Assembly (NCBI GenBank): GCA_015068325.1
Contig: SVKQ01000004.1
Span: 166,135-230,134 of the forward strand
Reading direction: 5' to 3'
Length of the DNA: 64,000 bases
Source of the DNA: Oscillospiraceae bacterium
GTDB taxonomy: Bacteria; Bacillota; Clostridia; Oscillospirales; Oscillospiraceae
Position 1 is the first letter of the stretch. The number at the start of each line of letters is the position of its first letter. Position numbers and translations under genes: made by a program. The notes below the pieces were generated by a model. The model was not told the origin of the DNA and searched no databases. It worked only from the letters and a program-made list of their open reading frames with translations. Positions 45,523 to 54,489 of the stretch are shown piece by piece.

Positions 45523-46425
45523 TTATGGCAGCGTCAGGGGCTGGATGTTCGCAGCGGCCCGGCGGCATAGGTCCATCACCTCCGCAGCGGACCCGGTGAG
45601 ATATTTGTTCTCGTGCCGCACCAGATAGCATTTCCGCTCAAACTGTTGGTCATATACCGCGCGGGTCGTCACAAAGCCGGACTCCACACTGTAGCGCACC
45701 AGACTCTCCGGCAGGAAAGAGACGCCCAGCCCCATGTGTACCGCCTGCACGATGGCGTGTGTACTGACGCTCTCCATGGCGATCTCCAGCGGGATTCCCT
45801 GGCGAACAAATGCGTGCTCCAGATAGGAGCGGTCCATGCTGCCACTCTCATACATCAAAAAGCGGGAGCCGGCCAGATCCCGCAGGGACAGCGCAGCGGC
45901 ATTTCGCCGAGGATCGTCCGGCGGCAGCAACAGGATGAGCCGATCCTCCAGGAAGGACTCGGCCAGCAGATGCTCCGCCCGGATGCCGCCCTCGATCAGT
46001 GCCAGGTCCAGCTCGTTGTCCAGCAGCGCCTGCTCCAGATAGGTGCCGCTGTACACCGTGCTGCGTACACGCAGGTTAGGGTGCCGCGCCTCAAAGTCCG
46101 ACAGCACCTGCGGCAGCAACGTGCTGGCCAGCGTGGGCGTGGCCCCGATGCGCAGCACGCCCACCTCATCCCAGTTCTTCAGTTCTTTTTCCAACAGCTC
46201 CAGCGAATCCACGATATGCACAGCCTGGGCATAAAGCCGCCGCCCGCCCTCTGTGATCGACAACCGCCGGTTGATGCGCTCGAACAGCCGCACGCCGTAG
46301 TAGTCCTCCAGTTCCTGAATGGCACGGGTCACCGTGGGCTGCGTCATGTGGAGCTCCCGGGCTGCGCGGGTCATGTTCTGCTGCTGATAGACCGCGATAA
46401 AGATGCGCAGATGCCGGATTGTCAT
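45523..46425 (-). CDS. LysR-family transcriptional regulator
   Basis: A 300-residue LysR protein: N-terminal HTH (HLRIFIAVYQQQNMTRAARELHMTQPTVTRAIQELE) and a periplasmic-binding-like effector domain (about 90-295). It is divergent from the KUP potassium transporter gene and a 7-bp inverted repeat (46445-46462) lies between, so it may control itself and the transporter; this is inferred from arrangement only. Effector unknown. Confidence 0.92.
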   Translation of the reverse strand: MTIRHLRIFIAVYQQQNMTRAARELHMTQPTVTRAIQELEDYYGVRLFERINRRLSITEGGRRLYAQAVHIVDSLELLEKELKNWDEVGVLRIGATPTLASTLLPQVLSDFEARHPNLRVRSTVYSGTYLEQALLDNELDLALIEGGIRAEHLLAESFLEDRLILLLPPDDPRRNAAALSLRDLAGSRFLMYESGSMDRSYLEHAFVRQGIPLEIAMESVSTHAIVQAVHMGLGVSFLPESLVRYSVESGFVTTRAVYDQQFERKCYLVRHENKYLTGSAAEVMDLCRRAAANIQPLTLP

Positions 46426-46444
46426 AGTATCCTCCCCTGTTATT

Positions 46445-46462
46445 CATGCCTGTTTAGGCATG
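46445..46462. promoter_or_regulatory. Palindromic operator candidate between lysR and kup
   Basis: CATGCCT-GTTT-AGGCATG, a perfect 7-bp inverted repeat containing the LysR-type T-N11-A pattern, 20 bases upstream of the LysR start codon. Confidence 0.6.
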
Positions 46463-46621
46463 ATAATGATATGATAATAGCATTTCCATTTGCGATATTC
46501 AAGTGTTAAGATGATAATTAACGTTGCATCAACCAATTTATGGAATTTGCTTGTGCAGTTCCGGCCGTGCCCCGACCTACCGATTGCAAAGTGCGGCCAA
46601 AAAAGGAGTTATCGGACATTT

Positions 46622-48631
46622 ATGAAGAGAGAGAAGCAGGGGTTTCGTTTCGGTTTGTTTTTAGTAACTATCGGCATCGTCTACGGCGACATCGGTACCT
46701 CCCCCATGTATGTGATGAAGTCCATTCTGGAGGGAAACGGCGGCATCGATCAAGTGGACGAGTCCTTCATCGTCGGCTCGCTGTCATTGGTGATCTGGAC
46801 CATCACGCTGCTGACCACGGTAAAATACGTCCTCATCGCCCTGCGGGCCGACAACCACGGCGAGGGCGGCATCTTCTCCCTGTACTCACTGGTGAAGAAA
46901 TGCGGCAAATGGCTGATCTTCCCCGCTATGCTGGGCGGCGCCGCCCTGCTGGCTGACGGCGTGCTGACGCCTGCCGTCACGGTGACTACGGCGGTGGAGG
47001 GCTTGCGGAGCATCGAGGTGATGGACCGCTTCCTGGGCGCCGGCCAAGGCCGGGTCGTCCTCATCATCCTGGTCATCATCGCCTTCCTCTTCTCCGTGCA
47101 GCACTCGGGCACCAGCCGGATCGGCAGGGCCTTCGGCCCGGTGATGCTGACCTGGTTCGGCTTTCTCGGCATCTCCGGTCTGCTGCACATCTTCTCGCTG
47201 CCGGCGGTGCTGCGGGCCTTTAACCCTCTCTATGCCGTGCAGGTGCTGCTGAGTCCCCACAATAAGGCCGGCTTCATGATCCTGGGCAGCGTGTTTCTGG
47301 CCACCACCGGCGCCGAGGCGCTCTACTCCGACATGGGCCATGTAGGCCGGGAGAACATCTATTTCAGCTGGCCGCTGGTGAAAATCTGCCTGATCCTCAA
47401 CTATCTGGGCCAAGGAGCCTGGATCATCCAAAACCAGTCCAACAGCGCATTGTTCCATATTGAAGATCTGAATCCCTTCTTCTTGATGCTGCCGGAGGTC
47501 CTGCGCCCCTTTGCCGTGATTCTGGGCGCCGCAGCCGCCATCATTGCCTCCCAGGCACTGATCACCGGCTCCTACACACTGGTATCCGAGGCCATTCTGC
47601 TGGATCTCCTGCCCCATCTGGAGATCCGCTATCCCGCCGACACCAAGGGCCAACTCTATATCCCCACCGTCAACAAGATTCTGTGGATCGGCTGTAGTCT
47701 GGTGGTGCTCTATTTCCGCTCCGGCGCCCGGATCGAGGCCGCCTACGGCCTTGCCATCACCGTGACCATGCTGATGACCACGCTGCTGCTGGCCGTCTAT
47801 CTCAACAAACTGCGCCGCAAGCGCATCCTCTCCGCCCTTTTGCTGCTGCTCTTCGGCGTCATCGAGGGAGTATTCTTCATCTCCAGTCTGGGCAAATTCG
47901 CCCACGGCGGCTATGTGACTGTGATCCTGACGCTGCTGTTGCTGGCCATTATGGTGGTGTGGTACCGTGCCACGCAGTTGGAGCGGAAGTACAGCATTCG
48001 CCTGAACCTGCAGGATTACATTCCCAACCTGCAGCGGCTGCATGAGGACACCACTCTGCCCCTGCAGGCTCACAACTTGGTCTATCTGGAGGGGAAGAGC
48101 AACAACGAATATATCGACCGCGATATCCTCTACTCCATTCTGGACAAGGACCCCAAACGGGCTGAGGCCTACTGGTTTGTCAGCGTCAACGTGCTCAACG
48201 AGCCGGACACGCTGGCCTATCAGGTGGAGACCTACGGCACCGACTTCATCTTCCGCATAAAGCTGAACCTTGGCTTCAAGTGCAGTCCGCGTGTCAATTT
48301 GTATCTACGGCAGATCGTCCAGGATCTGCAGGCCGCCGGGCAGTTCCCTCCCCAGGATAAGAAGTACTCCATCTACGGCCAATCCACGGTGGGCACCTTC
48401 AAGTTCTGCATCATGCACAAATCCGTATCCACCAAGACGGAGTTGTCCGCGCTGGACGAGGCCATCCTACACACCAAATACGCCATCCGCAAGGCCGCGG
48501 GCTCCAAGGTGGAGTGGTACGGTCTGGACACCTCCAATCTCATCATCGAAAACGTACCGCTGATCACTGGCGTTGGCAGCAGCGACCGCCGCATCCGCCG
48601 GCAGAATCCCGCCATGCAAGCGGACGAATAA
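46622..48631 (+). CDS. kup: KUP-family potassium uptake protein
   Basis: A 669-residue K+ transporter with about 12 helices and a C-terminal cytosolic domain (from about 460). N-terminal family motif GIVYGDIGTSPMYV, then RADNHGEGGIFSLY, and the conserved TGAEALYSDMGHVG. Imports K+ with H+. ATG 46622 (MKREKQGFRFG) is chosen because the frame upstream is not conserved; the AAGGAG site lies a little far (about 13 bases). Divergent from the LysR gene. I saw no ydaO/c-di-AMP riboswitch in the short leader. Confidence 0.94.
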   Translation: MKREKQGFRFGLFLVTIGIVYGDIGTSPMYVMKSILEGNGGIDQVDESFIVGSLSLVIWTITLLTTVKYVLIALRADNHGEGGIFSLYSLVKKCGKWLIFPAMLGGAALLADGVLTPAVTVTTAVEGLRSIEVMDRFLGAGQGRVVLIILVIIAFLFSVQHSGTSRIGRAFGPVMLTWFGFLGISGLLHIFSLPAVLRAFNPLYAVQVLLSPHNKAGFMILGSVFLATTGAEALYSDMGHVGRENIYFSWPLVKICLILNYLGQGAWIIQNQSNSALFHIEDLNPFFLMLPEVLRPFAVILGAAAAIIASQALITGSYTLVSEAILLDLLPHLEIRYPADTKGQLYIPTVNKILWIGCSLVVLYFRSGARIEAAYGLAITVTMLMTTLLLAVYLNKLRRKRILSALLLLLFGVIEGVFFISSLGKFAHGGYVTVILTLLLLAIMVVWYRATQLERKYSIRLNLQDYIPNLQRLHEDTTLPLQAHNLVYLEGKSNNEYIDRDILYSILDKDPKRAEAYWFVSVNVLNEPDTLAYQVETYGTDFIFRIKLNLGFKCSPRVNLYLRQIVQDLQAAGQFPPQDKKYSIYGQSTVGTFKFCIMHKSVSTKTELSALDEAILHTKYAIRKAAGSKVEWYGLDTSNLIIENVPLITGVGSSDRRIRRQNPAMQADE

Positions 48632-48650
48632 ACCCCTGCTGAAACAATCA

Positions 48651-48698
48651 AAAGACATCCCGGACAGATGTCACATCTGTCCGGGATGTCTTTTTTTC
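48651..48698. terminator. Bidirectional terminator after kup
   Basis: A 17-bp perfect stem (GACATCCCGGACAGATG and its complement) with a 3-base loop, A4 on one side and T7 on the other; between convergent kup and nitroreductase genes. Confidence 0.96.
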
Positions 48699-48717
48699 AC
48701 GTGCGTGCCGCAGCTGT

Positions 48718-49224
48718 TCACAGCAGGATCTCCTCCGACCGCTTCGACTCCAGGTGCCCTCTTTTCGGCCGGGCGCCCTCCGCCGCATAGCCAAAAATCA
48801 GCAAGGCTGTCGGTTCGCAATCCTCCGGCAGGGAAAATGCCTTCTTCATTTCCTGCGGGTCCCAGTACATGACCCAGATGGAGCCCAGGCCCAGGTCGGC
48901 CGCCTCCAGCATCATGTGGGTGGTCACGATGCTGGCATCGATATCACCGCTGCTCTTTCCGTCATACTGCCGCTGCCAGCAGGCAGTTTTGTCGTAGCAG
49001 ACCAGGAATGCGGCCGGCACATAGTACCCGCCGGGTATCACCCGACGCAGCCGTTCCCGGTCTTCCTCCGACCGGATCAGGCGGAGCCGCTGCGGCTGAA
49101 GGTTACAGGCGGTCGGCGCAGCCAGTGCAGCCTGCAGGATCTTTTCGATCTTCTCATCCTCGACAGGCTGCTCTTGATATGCAAGCACCGAAAAACGCCG
49201 CTTTGCCAGCTCTAAAAAGTCCAT
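48718..49224 (-). CDS. Nitroreductase-family FMN protein
   Basis: A 168-residue short nitroreductase: MDFLELAKRRFSVLAYQEQPV, APTACNLQPQRL (FMN-binding), DIDASIVTTHMMLEAADLGLGSIWV and YAAEGARPKRGH. Such short forms reduce flavin-accessible small molecules; the physiological substrate is unknown. It lies 36 bases after hutI on the same strand and may be in the hutU-hutI transcript. Confidence 0.88.
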   Translation of the reverse strand: MDFLELAKRRFSVLAYQEQPVEDEKIEKILQAALAAPTACNLQPQRLRLIRSEEDRERLRRVIPGGYYVPAAFLVCYDKTACWQRQYDGKSSGDIDASIVTTHMMLEAADLGLGSIWVMYWDPQEMKKAFSLPEDCEPTALLIFGYAAEGARPKRGHLESKRSEEILL

Positions 49225-49260
49225 TTTGCCGCCCCTCTCCGTGTATATGTTGAAATCCTC

Positions 49261-50514
49261 TCAGATGGCGCTGCGCCGGGCATATACCACCGCGCCGCGC
49301 TTGATGACCGCGGCGGCGAGATTGCTGCCCATGCGGTAGCAGATATAGTTGAGATCCGGGGCGTCCCAGATCACCAGGTCGCCCTGCTTCCCCACCTCCA
49401 CGGATCCAATCTGTCCCGCCATGTCGATGGCGGCGGCACCGTTCAGCGTCACGGCGGTGAGCACCTCCTCCGGCGTGAGGCGGTACTTGAGGCACCCCAG
49501 ATTCATCACCAGCTGCAGGTTCAGGCTGGGACAGGATCCCGGGTTGAAATCGGATGCCATGGCCACCGGTACGCCGGCGTCCACCATGGCCCGGGCCGGT
49601 GCATAGGCCGCGCCCAGATAGAAGCTGGTGGCTGGCAGACAGCAGGCCACTGTGCCCGCCTTCGCCATGGCGGCGATGCCCTCCTGCGGACAGACGATCA
49701 GGTGCTCGGCAGAGATAGCCCCTACCTCCCCCGCCAGCTGTGAGCCGCCGATGGACTCGATCTCATCGGCGTGGATCTTGGGGATCAGCCCGCACCTCTT
49801 CCCGGTCTCCAGGACGCGGCGGGACTCCTCTTTGGAAAATACGCCCTTCTCACAGAACACGTCACAGAACTGCGCCAGTCCCTCCCGGGCTACCGCAGGG
49901 ATCATCTCTTCACACAGCAACCGGAGATAGCCCTCCCGGTCATTTTTGTATTCCGCCGGCAGCGCATGGGCCCCCAAAAAGGTGGCGGCAACGTCCATGG
50001 CGTGGTTTGCCCCCAGCGAGCGGATCACCTGCAGCTGCTTGCGCTCATTGGGCCAGTCCAGTCCGTAGCCGCTCTTGGCCTCCACGGTAGTCACGCCCAT
50101 GGATAGCATCTCGTCCAGGGCAGCGCGGGCCCTTTCATACAGTGCCTGTTCGCCGGCCTGCCGGGTGGCGCGTACCGTAGACAGGATACCGCCGCCACGT
50201 TCCAAGATTTCCAGATAACTGACACCGCGCAGCTTCAGCGCCAGCTCGTTCTGCCGCCAGCCGCCAAATACCAGATGGGTGTGTGCATCCACCAGGCCGG
50301 GCGTCACCAAACGTCCCCCGGCGTCCAGCTCACTGGCACCGGCGCAGATCATGCCGTCCGGCACACCGGCGCCCACCGCCGTGACGATACCCTCCTCCAC
50401 CAGGACCCAGGCATTTCGCAGCAGCTCGATGTTTCCCTGCTCCGCGCCCCGGTGAGCCGCCCGCCCCAGCGGGGTGGCCAGCATTCCGATGTTGCGGATC
50501 AACAGCTTTTTCAT
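49261..50514 (-). CDS. hutI: Imidazolonepropionase
   Basis: A 417-residue amidohydrolase that opens the ring of 4-imidazolone-5-propionate to N-formimino-L-glutamate, step 3 of histidine degradation. Metal ligands are in DAHTHLVFGGWR; further HutI motifs are EAKSGYGLDW, KIHADEIESIGG and ASDFNPGSCPS. The start is 10 bases after the hutU stop; operon hutU-hutI. Confidence 0.96.
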   Translation of the reverse strand: MKKLLIRNIGMLATPLGRAAHRGAEQGNIELLRNAWVLVEEGIVTAVGAGVPDGMICAGASELDAGGRLVTPGLVDAHTHLVFGGWRQNELALKLRGVSYLEILERGGGILSTVRATRQAGEQALYERARAALDEMLSMGVTTVEAKSGYGLDWPNERKQLQVIRSLGANHAMDVAATFLGAHALPAEYKNDREGYLRLLCEEMIPAVAREGLAQFCDVFCEKGVFSKEESRRVLETGKRCGLIPKIHADEIESIGGSQLAGEVGAISAEHLIVCPQEGIAAMAKAGTVACCLPATSFYLGAAYAPARAMVDAGVPVAMASDFNPGSCPSLNLQLVMNLGCLKYRLTPEEVLTAVTLNGAAAIDMAGQIGSVEVGKQGDLVIWDAPDLNYICYRMGSNLAAAVIKRGAVVYARRSAI

Positions 50515-50524
50515 GGCGCGCTCC

Positions 50525-52546
50525 TCATCCTTCCTGCCGGTCGAGCGCCGCCTTTACCACGGCGTCGTCGGCCACATAGGGCAGCGTGATGTGATCCTGC
50601 CCGGCATACAGTCGGTTGTACTCGGCGGCGGTGGTCATGGCGTGCTCGTTCCGCGCCCAAGAGCGGCGGGCCACCCCCACCATGGTGTCCCAGGGCATGG
50701 CCATGCGCAGGATGGTGTCCACCCGCTCAGAACCGTCCAACACCATACCGAATCCTCCGTTGATGGCCCGGCCGATACCGGTGCCGCCACCGTTGTGGAG
50801 GGCAATGTAGCTCATGCCCCGGGCGGCGTTGCCGGCGTAGCATTGGGTTGCCATATCAGCCATGATGTTGGATCCATCCTTGATGTTGGAGGTCTCCCGG
50901 AAGGGTGCGTCGGTGCCGCCGGTATCGTGGTGGTCCCGGCCCAGAATCACCGGGCCGATCTCGCCGCGGCGTACCATCTCATTGAACTTCAGGGCGATGT
51001 TCATGCGCCCCATGGCGTCCTGATAGAGGATGCGGCACTGGGTACCCACCACCAGTCTGTTCTTTTTGGCATCCCGGACCCAAACGTAGTTGTCGTGGTC
51101 CTGATACCGCCGGTCATGGGTGCGGATATACTCGGCGGCCGCCGCGTCGGTCTTGTCCAGATCGGCCGGATCGCGGCTCAAGCAGCACCACCGGAAGGGA
51201 CCGTAGCCGTAGTCAAACAGGCAGGGGCCCAGAATGTCCTCCACATAGGAGGGAAAGACAAAGCCGTCCAAATCGTTCTCTCCGTTGCGGCAGACGCTCT
51301 TGACGCCGGCGTCGTAGACCGCCTTGAGGAAGCTGTTGCCGTAGTCGAAGAAATACGTACCCCTGTCGTGGAAGGCGCAGATCAGCTCATAGTGACGCCG
51401 CAGGGACTGATCCACCAGCGCGCGGAAAGTCTCCGGGTCACTGCGCAGCATCTCCGTCCGCTGCTCGAAGGTCAAGCCCTGGGGGCAGTAGCCGCCGTCA
51501 TAGGGCGCGTGGCAGGAGGTCTGGTCACTCATCAGATCCACATGGATGTTCCGCTCATAGAGATACGCCAGCAAATCTACGATGTTGCCGTGATAGGCCA
51601 CGGCGCAGGGCGTTCCCTCCCGTTGGTGGGTCAGAGCGATGGAGGCCGCCTCGTCCAAACTGTCGGTACGGTGGCTCACCCAGCCCTGGGTGAAGCGGGT
51701 GTCGATGCGGGAGTTGTCCACCTCCGCGATGATGGCGGCGGCACCGGCGATCTCGGCGGCTTTTCCCTGGGCGCCGCTCATGCCGCCCAACCCGGCGGAG
51801 ACGAACAGCCGCCCGGCCAGATTGCCGTCGTTGGGGATGCCCAGCTTCAGCCGCCCGGCGTTGAGCAGCGTGTTGAAGGTGCCATGTACGATGCCCTGAG
51901 GGCCAATGTACATCCAACCGCCGGCCGTCATCTGGCCATAGTTGGCCACACCCAGGGCCGCAGCCCGGTTGAAGTTCTCCTGATCGTCAAAAGTGCCCAC
52001 CATCAGCCCGTTGGTCAGGATGACACGGGGTGCCAGGCGGTGGGAACGGAACAGCCCCAGCGGGTGGCCGGACATGACCACCAGTGTCTGCTCCTCCGTC
52101 AGCTCCTCCAGATATTTTTTGATCAGCCTGTACTGCATCCAGTTCTGGCAGACTTGCCCGGTTTCTCCGTATGTCACCAGTTCATAGGGGTACAGCGCCA
52201 CGTCGAAGTCCAGGTTGTTGTCGATCATCACCTGGATGGCCTTTCCCTCGATGCATTTTCCCTTGTACTCATCAATGGGCCGGCCATACAGCTTGCCCTC
52301 CGGGCGGAAACGGTAACCGTAGATACGTCCCCGCTCGTCCAGCTCCTGTGCAAACTCCCGGGCCATCTGCTCGTGGTGATCCGGATGGATGTAGCGCAGG
52401 GCGTTTTTGATGGCCAGTTCCCGGTCTGCCCGGCTCAGATGCGCCTCCCGGCGGGGTGCCCGGCGATAGCGGCCGTCCAGCGCCGGATAGTCCGGCAGCG
52501 CATCGTCCAGCTTGATGATCATCGCCTCATGGATCATATCCCACAT
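50525..52546 (-). CDS. hutU: Urocanate hydratase, long form
   Basis: A 673-residue urocanase, step 2 of histidine degradation (urocanate to imidazolonepropionate, NAD+ prosthetic). Core motifs: MSGHPLGLF, TAGGWMYIGPQGIVHGT, GLGGMSGAQGKA, DQTSCHAPYDGGYCP and GYGPFRWCC; later DHHDTGGTDAPFRETSNIKDGSN and NGGGTGIGRAINGGFGM. It is about 110 residues longer than Pseudomonas/Bacillus HutU and resembles a long form known in some anaerobes. ATG 52544-52546 follows GGAGGGAGGACGAGAAC; an ATG 10 codons upstream is worse. Confidence 0.95.
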   Translation of the reverse strand: MWDMIHEAMIIKLDDALPDYPALDGRYRRAPRREAHLSRADRELAIKNALRYIHPDHHEQMAREFAQELDERGRIYGYRFRPEGKLYGRPIDEYKGKCIEGKAIQVMIDNNLDFDVALYPYELVTYGETGQVCQNWMQYRLIKKYLEELTEEQTLVVMSGHPLGLFRSHRLAPRVILTNGLMVGTFDDQENFNRAAALGVANYGQMTAGGWMYIGPQGIVHGTFNTLLNAGRLKLGIPNDGNLAGRLFVSAGLGGMSGAQGKAAEIAGAAAIIAEVDNSRIDTRFTQGWVSHRTDSLDEAASIALTHQREGTPCAVAYHGNIVDLLAYLYERNIHVDLMSDQTSCHAPYDGGYCPQGLTFEQRTEMLRSDPETFRALVDQSLRRHYELICAFHDRGTYFFDYGNSFLKAVYDAGVKSVCRNGENDLDGFVFPSYVEDILGPCLFDYGYGPFRWCCLSRDPADLDKTDAAAAEYIRTHDRRYQDHDNYVWVRDAKKNRLVVGTQCRILYQDAMGRMNIALKFNEMVRRGEIGPVILGRDHHDTGGTDAPFRETSNIKDGSNIMADMATQCYAGNAARGMSYIALHNGGGTGIGRAINGGFGMVLDGSERVDTILRMAMPWDTMVGVARRSWARNEHAMTTAAEYNRLYAGQDHITLPYVADDAVVKAALDRQEG

Positions 52547-52882
52547 GTTCTCGTCCTCCCTCCAACTCATCTGCACCTTGTACTTTGCTTTTTATTATAG
52601 CGGAAAAACGCCACAATAAAAAGTCCCTTTCGCCCGGTTCCACCACTCTTTTTTGTTGACTGAGAGCCGTCGTCAGCCAATTGCACAATGTACAGACGAT
52701 TTCCTTGTAGAAAACGCCATGCGTCCCGCTAACGTGCTAAAGGATCCTCGAAGCAAGGGGCGTTTTTTTGACAGGTTGGAAAAAGAAAAGGGTTTACGCG
52801 CTATACCATTTTGCGCTATAATATCGTGTAAAGAGTTGCTGGAGGCTGCTCGACAAACGGCAGCCGATAAGGAGGAAATATC
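52547..52882. promoter_or_regulatory. Divergent regulatory region of the hut locus
   Basis: These 336 bases separate hutU (leftward) from ftcD (rightward). Rightward promoter: TTTACG 52793-52798, 18-base spacer, TATAAT 52817-52822. Leftward -10: TATAAT on the minus strand (52599-52594) with a poor -35, suggesting an activator. A terminator-like hairpin (AAAACGCC...GGGGCGTTTTTTT, 52709-52769) lies between, upstream of the rightward promoter. No gene is seen here and no regulator gene adjoins. Confidence 0.6.
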
Positions 52883-53797
52883 GTGGCAAAGCTGGTGGAG
52901 TGCATTCCCAATTTCAGCGTCAGCCGGGAGCGTGACCCGGCCGTTTTTCAGGGACTGGTGGAGGCGGCCAACAGCGTCGGCGGCTGTACCGTGTTCGACG
53001 TTCAATCCGACGGAAGCCACAACCGCTGTGTCTTTACGCTGATCGGCTCTCCGGAGGCCATTGAAGAGGTTGCCTTCCGGCTGACCAAAAAGGCCACGGA
53101 AACCATCGACATGACAAAGCACGAGGGGCAGCACCCGCGCATGGGTGCCACTGATGTGATCCCCTTCGTGCCACAGACAGATATGACCGTGGCCGAGTGC
53201 GTGGAAATGTCTCACAGGGTGGCCCGGCGGATCTGGATGGAGCTGGGCGTCCCCTCCTTTCTCTATGAGGATTCGGCCACCCGGCCCGAGCGCCGCAATC
53301 TGGCCGCATGCCGCAAAGGCCAGTTTGAGGGCATGCCGGAAAAGCTGCTGCAGCCGGACTGGGCCCCTGACTACGGAGAGCGGCGGATCCATCCTACCGC
53401 CGGCATCGTGGCCATCGGCGCCCGTATGCCGCTGATCGCCTTCAACATCAATCTGGGCACCTCCGATGTGGAGATTGCCAAACGGATCGCCAGGGCTATC
53501 CGGGGCTCCTCCGGTGGTTTCCGCAGCTGCAAGGCCATCGGCATTATGCTGGGCGAGCGCAGCATTGCCCAGGTGTCCATGAACATGGTCAACTACGAGG
53601 ATACGCCCCTCTACTATGCCTATGAGATGGTGCGGATGCTGGCCAATCGCTATGGCGTGCCCATCGTGGGCACCGAGCTGGTGGGGCTGACGCCCGCCAA
53701 GGCACTGATCGACTGCGCCGAGCACTACCTGCAGCTGGAGGACTTTGACTGCCGCAGCCAGGTGATGGAGTACCATCTGCTGGAGAGAAATATCTGA
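52883..53797 (+). CDS. ftcD: Glutamate formimidoyltransferase
   Basis: A 304-residue transferase moving the formimino group from N-formiminoglutamate to THF, step 4 of this histidine route. Starts MAKLVECIPNFSVSRERD with a GTG codon at 52883 behind AAGGAGGAAATATC. Conserved blocks: VFDVQSDGSHNRCVFT, HEGQHPRMGATDVIPF (active His), ALIDCAEHYLQLEDF. Unlike animal FTCD it lacks the cyclodeaminase domain, which is the next gene. Confidence 0.96.
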   Translation: MAKLVECIPNFSVSRERDPAVFQGLVEAANSVGGCTVFDVQSDGSHNRCVFTLIGSPEAIEEVAFRLTKKATETIDMTKHEGQHPRMGATDVIPFVPQTDMTVAECVEMSHRVARRIWMELGVPSFLYEDSATRPERRNLAACRKGQFEGMPEKLLQPDWAPDYGERRIHPTAGIVAIGARMPLIAFNINLGTSDVEIAKRIARAIRGSSGGFRSCKAIGIMLGERSIAQVSMNMVNYEDTPLYYAYEMVRMLANRYGVPIVGTELVGLTPAKALIDCAEHYLQLEDFDCRSQVMEYHLLERNI

Positions 53798-53818
53798 TTG
53801 TTGAGAGGAGGCCTTCCC

Positions 53819-54451
53819 GTGGCATTGTCTGATATGGGTATTTCGGATTTCACCGCGCTACTTGCCTCCGACGCTCCGGCGCCCGGCGGCGGCTCCGCAG
53901 CCGCCTTGGTCGGCGCCATGGGAGCTGCTTTGACCGCCATGGTAGCCGGCCTGACGCAGGGGCGAAAAAAATATGCTGACTATGCTGACCGGGCCGCTGA
54001 CGCAGAGCGGCAGCTCAATGCGCTGCGCCGCCGCCTGCTGGACATCATGGAGCAGGACACGGCGGCTTTCCAAACCGTCAGTGCCGCCTTCTCCCTGCCG
54101 CGGGAGACAGAGTCCCAGCGTACCGCCCGCTCGTCTGCCATTCAGGAGGGACTGCAGCGGTGCACCGAGGCGCCGCTGGAGACCATGGCTCTGACAGCAG
54201 AGGCAATCGCGCTGGCAGGCGAGCTGGCAGAGGGCTTCAACGAGAGTGCCGCCAGCGATTTGGGCACGGCATTTCTCGCCTTCAGGGCCGCAGCCCTGGG
54301 AGCGTGGCTCAACGTGTGCATCAACATCTCTTCCCTACAGGATCGGACGCTGGCAGAGCAGTACCGTGCCAGGGGCGAGGCGCTTTTGGCGCGCTCGCTG
54401 GAGCCGGCAGACCGCGGGTATCAGCAGGTTCTGGAGCGGATCGGGCGCTGA
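53819..54451 (+). CDS. fchA: Formiminotetrahydrofolate cyclodeaminase
   Basis: A 210-residue all-helical cyclodeaminase (FTCD_C family) that converts 5-formimino-THF to 5,10-methenyl-THF plus NH3. Family motif ASDAPAPGGGSAAALVGAMGAAL near residue 15-37 and YRARGEALL at the end. The start is GTG 53819, with GAGAGGAGG upstream; the TTG at 53798 directly after the ftcD stop lacks a site. Second gene of ftcD-fchA-hutH. Confidence 0.92.
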   Translation: MALSDMGISDFTALLASDAPAPGGGSAAALVGAMGAALTAMVAGLTQGRKKYADYADRAADAERQLNALRRRLLDIMEQDTAAFQTVSAAFSLPRETESQRTARSSAIQEGLQRCTEAPLETMALTAEAIALAGELAEGFNESAASDLGTAFLAFRAAALGAWLNVCINISSLQDRTLAEQYRARGEALLARSLEPADRGYQQVLERIGR

Positions 54452-54489
54452 CAGCAGCGCCATTTAACGAGAAGTGAGGTAATACAGGT

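Noticed and set aside
46463..46621. c-di-AMP (ydaO) riboswitch ahead of kup
   Set aside because: The leader is too short and no conserved GA-rich elements are readable.
52653..53042. Open frame overlapping the ftcD start
   Set aside because: It runs through the promoter and ribosome site of ftcD in another frame and shows no family motif.
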